From the NCBI GenBank assembly GCA_902803185.1, contig CADCOV010000067.1:1-7939 (forward strand): a DNA stretch of 7,939 nt, given 5' to 3'. The notes under the pieces were generated by a model, which was not told the DNA's origin, did no database searches, and saw nothing but the letters and a program-made list of their open reading frames with translations. The position numbers were made by a program, and so were the translations under genes. Source of the stretch: an uncultured Eubacteriales bacterium (GTDB lineage Bacteria > Bacillota > Clostridia > Peptostreptococcales > Anaerovoracaceae). How positions within the stretch are numbered: the first letter of the stretch is position 1; every line of letters begins with the position of its first letter. Below, one piece after another: positions 6,175 to 7,939 of this stretch.

Positions 6175-6891
6175 ATGAACGACCTGTTCCTCCAGTCCGT
6201 CACCCTGAGCCGGAACGAGGCCTTCGACACCTCCTACCTCAAGGAGATCGAGGCCCTGCGCTCCCTGAAGACCCTGTCCTTCTCCCGGCGCATCACCTTC
6301 TTCGCCGGCGAGAACGGCACCGGCAAATCCACCCTGCTCGAAGCCATCGCCATCGCCTCCGGCCTCAACCCGGAGGGCGGCACGAAGAACTACAGCTTCA
6401 GCACCTACGACGACTATTCCGGCCTGGCGGGGAGCTTACGCCTCTCCAAGGGGCCGATCCGCCCGCGGCAGAGCTACTTCCTCCGGGCGGAGAGCTTCTA
6501 CAACGTGGCCTCTGCGACGATGGAAAAGTACAACGACGACGGCTGGCTGCCGGACTACCACGCCCAGTCCCACGGGGAGAGCTTCCTCTCCTTCATCCAG
6601 CGCTACGACCGGCCGGGACTCTACCTGATGGACGAGCCGGAGGCCGCCCTCTCCCCGCAGCGCCAGCTGACGCTGCTCCTCCATCTCGTGCGGACGGCGG
6701 AGGCCGGGGCCCAGTTCCTCATCGCGACCCACTCCCCGATCCTCCTGGCGGCGCCGGAGGCGGAGATCCTCTCCTTTGACGACGGAGAGATCCACCCGGT
6801 CGCCTACGAGGAGACCGGCAGCTACCGGATCACGAAGCTCTTCCTGGAGAACCGGGAGGGGTTCCTCCGGGAGCTCCTCAGGGAGGACTGA
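6175..6891 (+). CDS. Small ABC-like AAA ATPase (COG3910-type predicted ATPase)
   Basis: Soluble P-loop ATPase of the ABC/SMC-like class. In 238 residues it has Walker A GENGTGKST (45-53), a signature-like SHGES (132-136) preceding the Walker B LYLMDEPEAALS (149-160) with catalytic E154, and the switch histidine in ATHSPIL (184-190). The arm between Walker A and signature is short (about 80 residues) with no coiled coil, unlike RecF or SMC, and no membrane or nuclease domain is attached. It resembles stand-alone predicted ATPases of the COG3910 kind, whose role is not established. The ATG at 6175 follows AAGGAG by six bases, and the gene lies 11 bases after the exporter gene. It might be taken for the ATP subunit of an importer, but the EamA protein works without one, and the motif spacing fits the AAA_21-like group better. 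Confidence 0.85.
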   Translation: MNDLFLQSVTLSRNEAFDTSYLKEIEALRSLKTLSFSRRITFFAGENGTGKSTLLEAIAIASGLNPEGGTKNYSFSTYDDYSGLAGSLRLSKGPIRPRQSYFLRAESFYNVASATMEKYNDDGWLPDYHAQSHGESFLSFIQRYDRPGLYLMDEPEAALSPQRQLTLLLHLVRTAEAGAQFLIATHSPILLAAPEAEILSFDDGEIHPVAYEETGSYRITKLFLENREGFLRELLRED

Positions 6892-6938
6892 GGCGGCGGC
6901 AGCAGCCCTTCAGGACAAAACGATCAAAGCACAGAAAA

Positions 6939-6964
6939 AGAGTCCGGACCGAAGTCCGGACTCT
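6939..6964. terminator. Bidirectional intrinsic terminator between converging operons
   Basis: A perfect 11-bp stem (AGAGTCCGGAC with GTCCGGACTCT) closes a four-base loop. Read on the minus strand the loop is TTCG closed by C-G, the extra-stable UUCG tetraloop, followed by TTTTT, so it is a strong terminator for the YfcC gene. Read on the plus strand the loop is CGAA and the tail is TCTTTGTTT, enough to end the exporter/ATPase operon, whose last stop is at 6891. Confidence 0.92.
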
Positions 6965-7013
6965 CTTTGTTTAAACCTTTTACCCTTAATACCCTTGGAT
7001 CTGCCTGAGTCGA

Positions 7014-7939
7014 TCAATATCCGATCATCGTGGCGATGATGATGAAGATGCACTGCATCACGAACATCACTCCGAAGATAGGGAGGATGAACTTGTACCA
7101 CTTCTCGAGAGGAATATGAGCGATACCGCAGACGATGGCGCAGGACGCTGTCGGCCAGATCATGTTGGAGTAACCGTCGCCGAACTGATAAGCGAGGACC
7201 GCAACCTGTCTGGAGAGGCCGGTGACGTCGGCGAGCGGAGCCATGATCGGCATGATCGCGGCAGCCTGGCCGGAACCGGACGGGATGAAGAAGTTGATCA
7301 GGTTCTGGACGACCAGCATCATGATACCAGTCAGTGCCGGCGGCATTCCCTGCATCAGGGTACCGAAGGCGTGGACGATGGTGTCGATGATGTTGCCGTC
7401 GGTCAGGACGACCTGGATCGCGCGGGCGATACCGACGACCGCCATGGCGACTGCCATTTCCTTCATCGCGTAGAGGAGGTTTTCCTTGATCTCTTCCGGC
7501 TTGAAACCGGCGATGATGGAAACGACGAGACCGGAGATGATGAACACTGCGGACATCTCGTTGATGTACCAACCGAGCTTCAGGGAGCCGAAGACGATCA
7601 TCGCGATGGACGGGATCATGGTCAGCAGGATGATCTTGTGCTTGGTGGTGAAGGCACCGGCGTGCTCGGTGTCGAGCTCGAAGCCGGAGAAGTCATCGCC
7701 GTAGGTGATGGACTTGGTCGGGTCAGCCTTTACCTTGGCCGCATAACGCATGACCATGGCGCAGATGACGACGGTGAAGACCACGAAGATGATCCATCTG
7801 TAGCCGAGGCCGGAGAACATCGGCAGCTCGGAGATCGTCTGCGCGACGCCGATGGTGAACGCGTTGGTGGTCGCGGAAGCGAAGCCGGTCGCTACGGAGA
7901 CGTAGCACATACCGATACCTACCAGCGGGTCATAGCCCA
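7014..7939 (-). CDS. YfcC-family membrane carrier (C4-dicarboxylate/basic amino acid carrier type), N-terminus cut by window
   Basis: Multi-helix secondary carrier of the YfcC family (COG1288), related to anaerobic C4-dicarboxylate and arginine/ornithine carriers; substrate not assignable. The frame stays open to the right edge and reads GYDPLVGIGMCYVS there, so the ATG at 7910 is internal and roughly 150-200 residues are missing. Counting from that methionine: a conserved loop with TTNAFTIGVAQTISELP (14-30), membrane segments at about 39-57, 92-111, 119-136 and 147-169, then the re-entrant-type core NFFIPSGSGQAAAIMPIMAP (206-225) and AYQFGDGYSNMIWPT (240-254), and a last hydrophobic helix (273-296) ending the protein. 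Codon choice differs from the neighbours: its four arginines in the first 298 residues use AGA twice, CGT and CGC, never CGG. It ends 50 bases before the shared terminator. Its promoter lies outside. Confidence 0.9.
   Translation of the reverse strand, partial: GYDPLVGIGMCYVSVATGFASATTNAFTIGVAQTISELPMFSGLGYRWIIFVVFTVVICAMVMRYAAKVKADPTKSITYGDDFSGFELDTEHAGAFTTKHKIILLTMIPSIAMIVFGSLKLGWYINEMSAVFIISGLVVSIIAGFKPEEIKENLLYAMKEMAVAMAVVGIARAIQVVLTDGNIIDTIVHAFGTLMQGMPPALTGIMMLVVQNLINFFIPSGSGQAAAIMPIMAPLADVTGLSRQVAVLAYQFGDGYSNMIWPTASCAIVCGIAHIPLEKWYKFILPIFGVMFVMQCIFIIIATMIGY

Overview
The window reads like a piece of chromosome from a GC-rich, Gram-positive anaerobe of the Clostridia type. The basis is Shine-Dalgarno sequences of the AGGAGG kind, sigma-A-like promoters (TTGACG/TATAAT, TTGTCA/TATACT), compact hairpin-plus-T terminators, a FemABX peptidoglycan-bridge enzyme, and a family mix (M20D peptidase, YfcC carrier, MgtE) common in gut Firmicutes. 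I cannot place it to genus. Gene density is high. There are eight protein genes, two cut by the window edges. I see no tRNA, rRNA, CRISPR array, insertion sequence or phage gene.

Layout from left to right. (1) Positions 1-3217, minus strand, hold a three-gene operon read right to left: a FemABX aminoacyltransferase (2018-3217), the magnesium channel MgtE (573-1970) and NAD(P)H-hydrate dehydratase NnrD (1-557, cut at the left edge). Its promoter is at 3265-3294. (2) Positions 3367-5047, minus strand, hold a two-gene operon: an M20D-type amidohydrolase and a small two-helix membrane protein with a C-terminal zinc ribbon that I do not recognise. Its promoter is at 5113-5141 and its terminator at 3320-3343. 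(3) Positions 5048-5263 are a divergent control region with a promoter on each strand and a short direct repeat between them. (4) Positions 5264-6891, plus strand, hold an EamA/DMT-type exporter followed 11 bases later by a small ABC-like ATPase. (5) A perfect 11-bp hairpin at 6939-6964 is flanked by A/T runs and can terminate from both sides. (6) Positions 7014-7939, minus strand, hold the C-terminal part of a YfcC-family carrier, cut at the right edge.

Functionally, the left operon joins envelope building, Mg2+ entry and repair of damaged NAD(P)H, a housekeeping mix. The centre and right hold small-molecule handling: a cytoplasmic amide hydrolase and two secondary carriers whose substrates cannot be read from sequence. 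I found no convincing new multi-gene system. The least explained items are the zinc-ribbon membrane protein, the exporter/ATPase pair and the direct repeat in the divergent control region.
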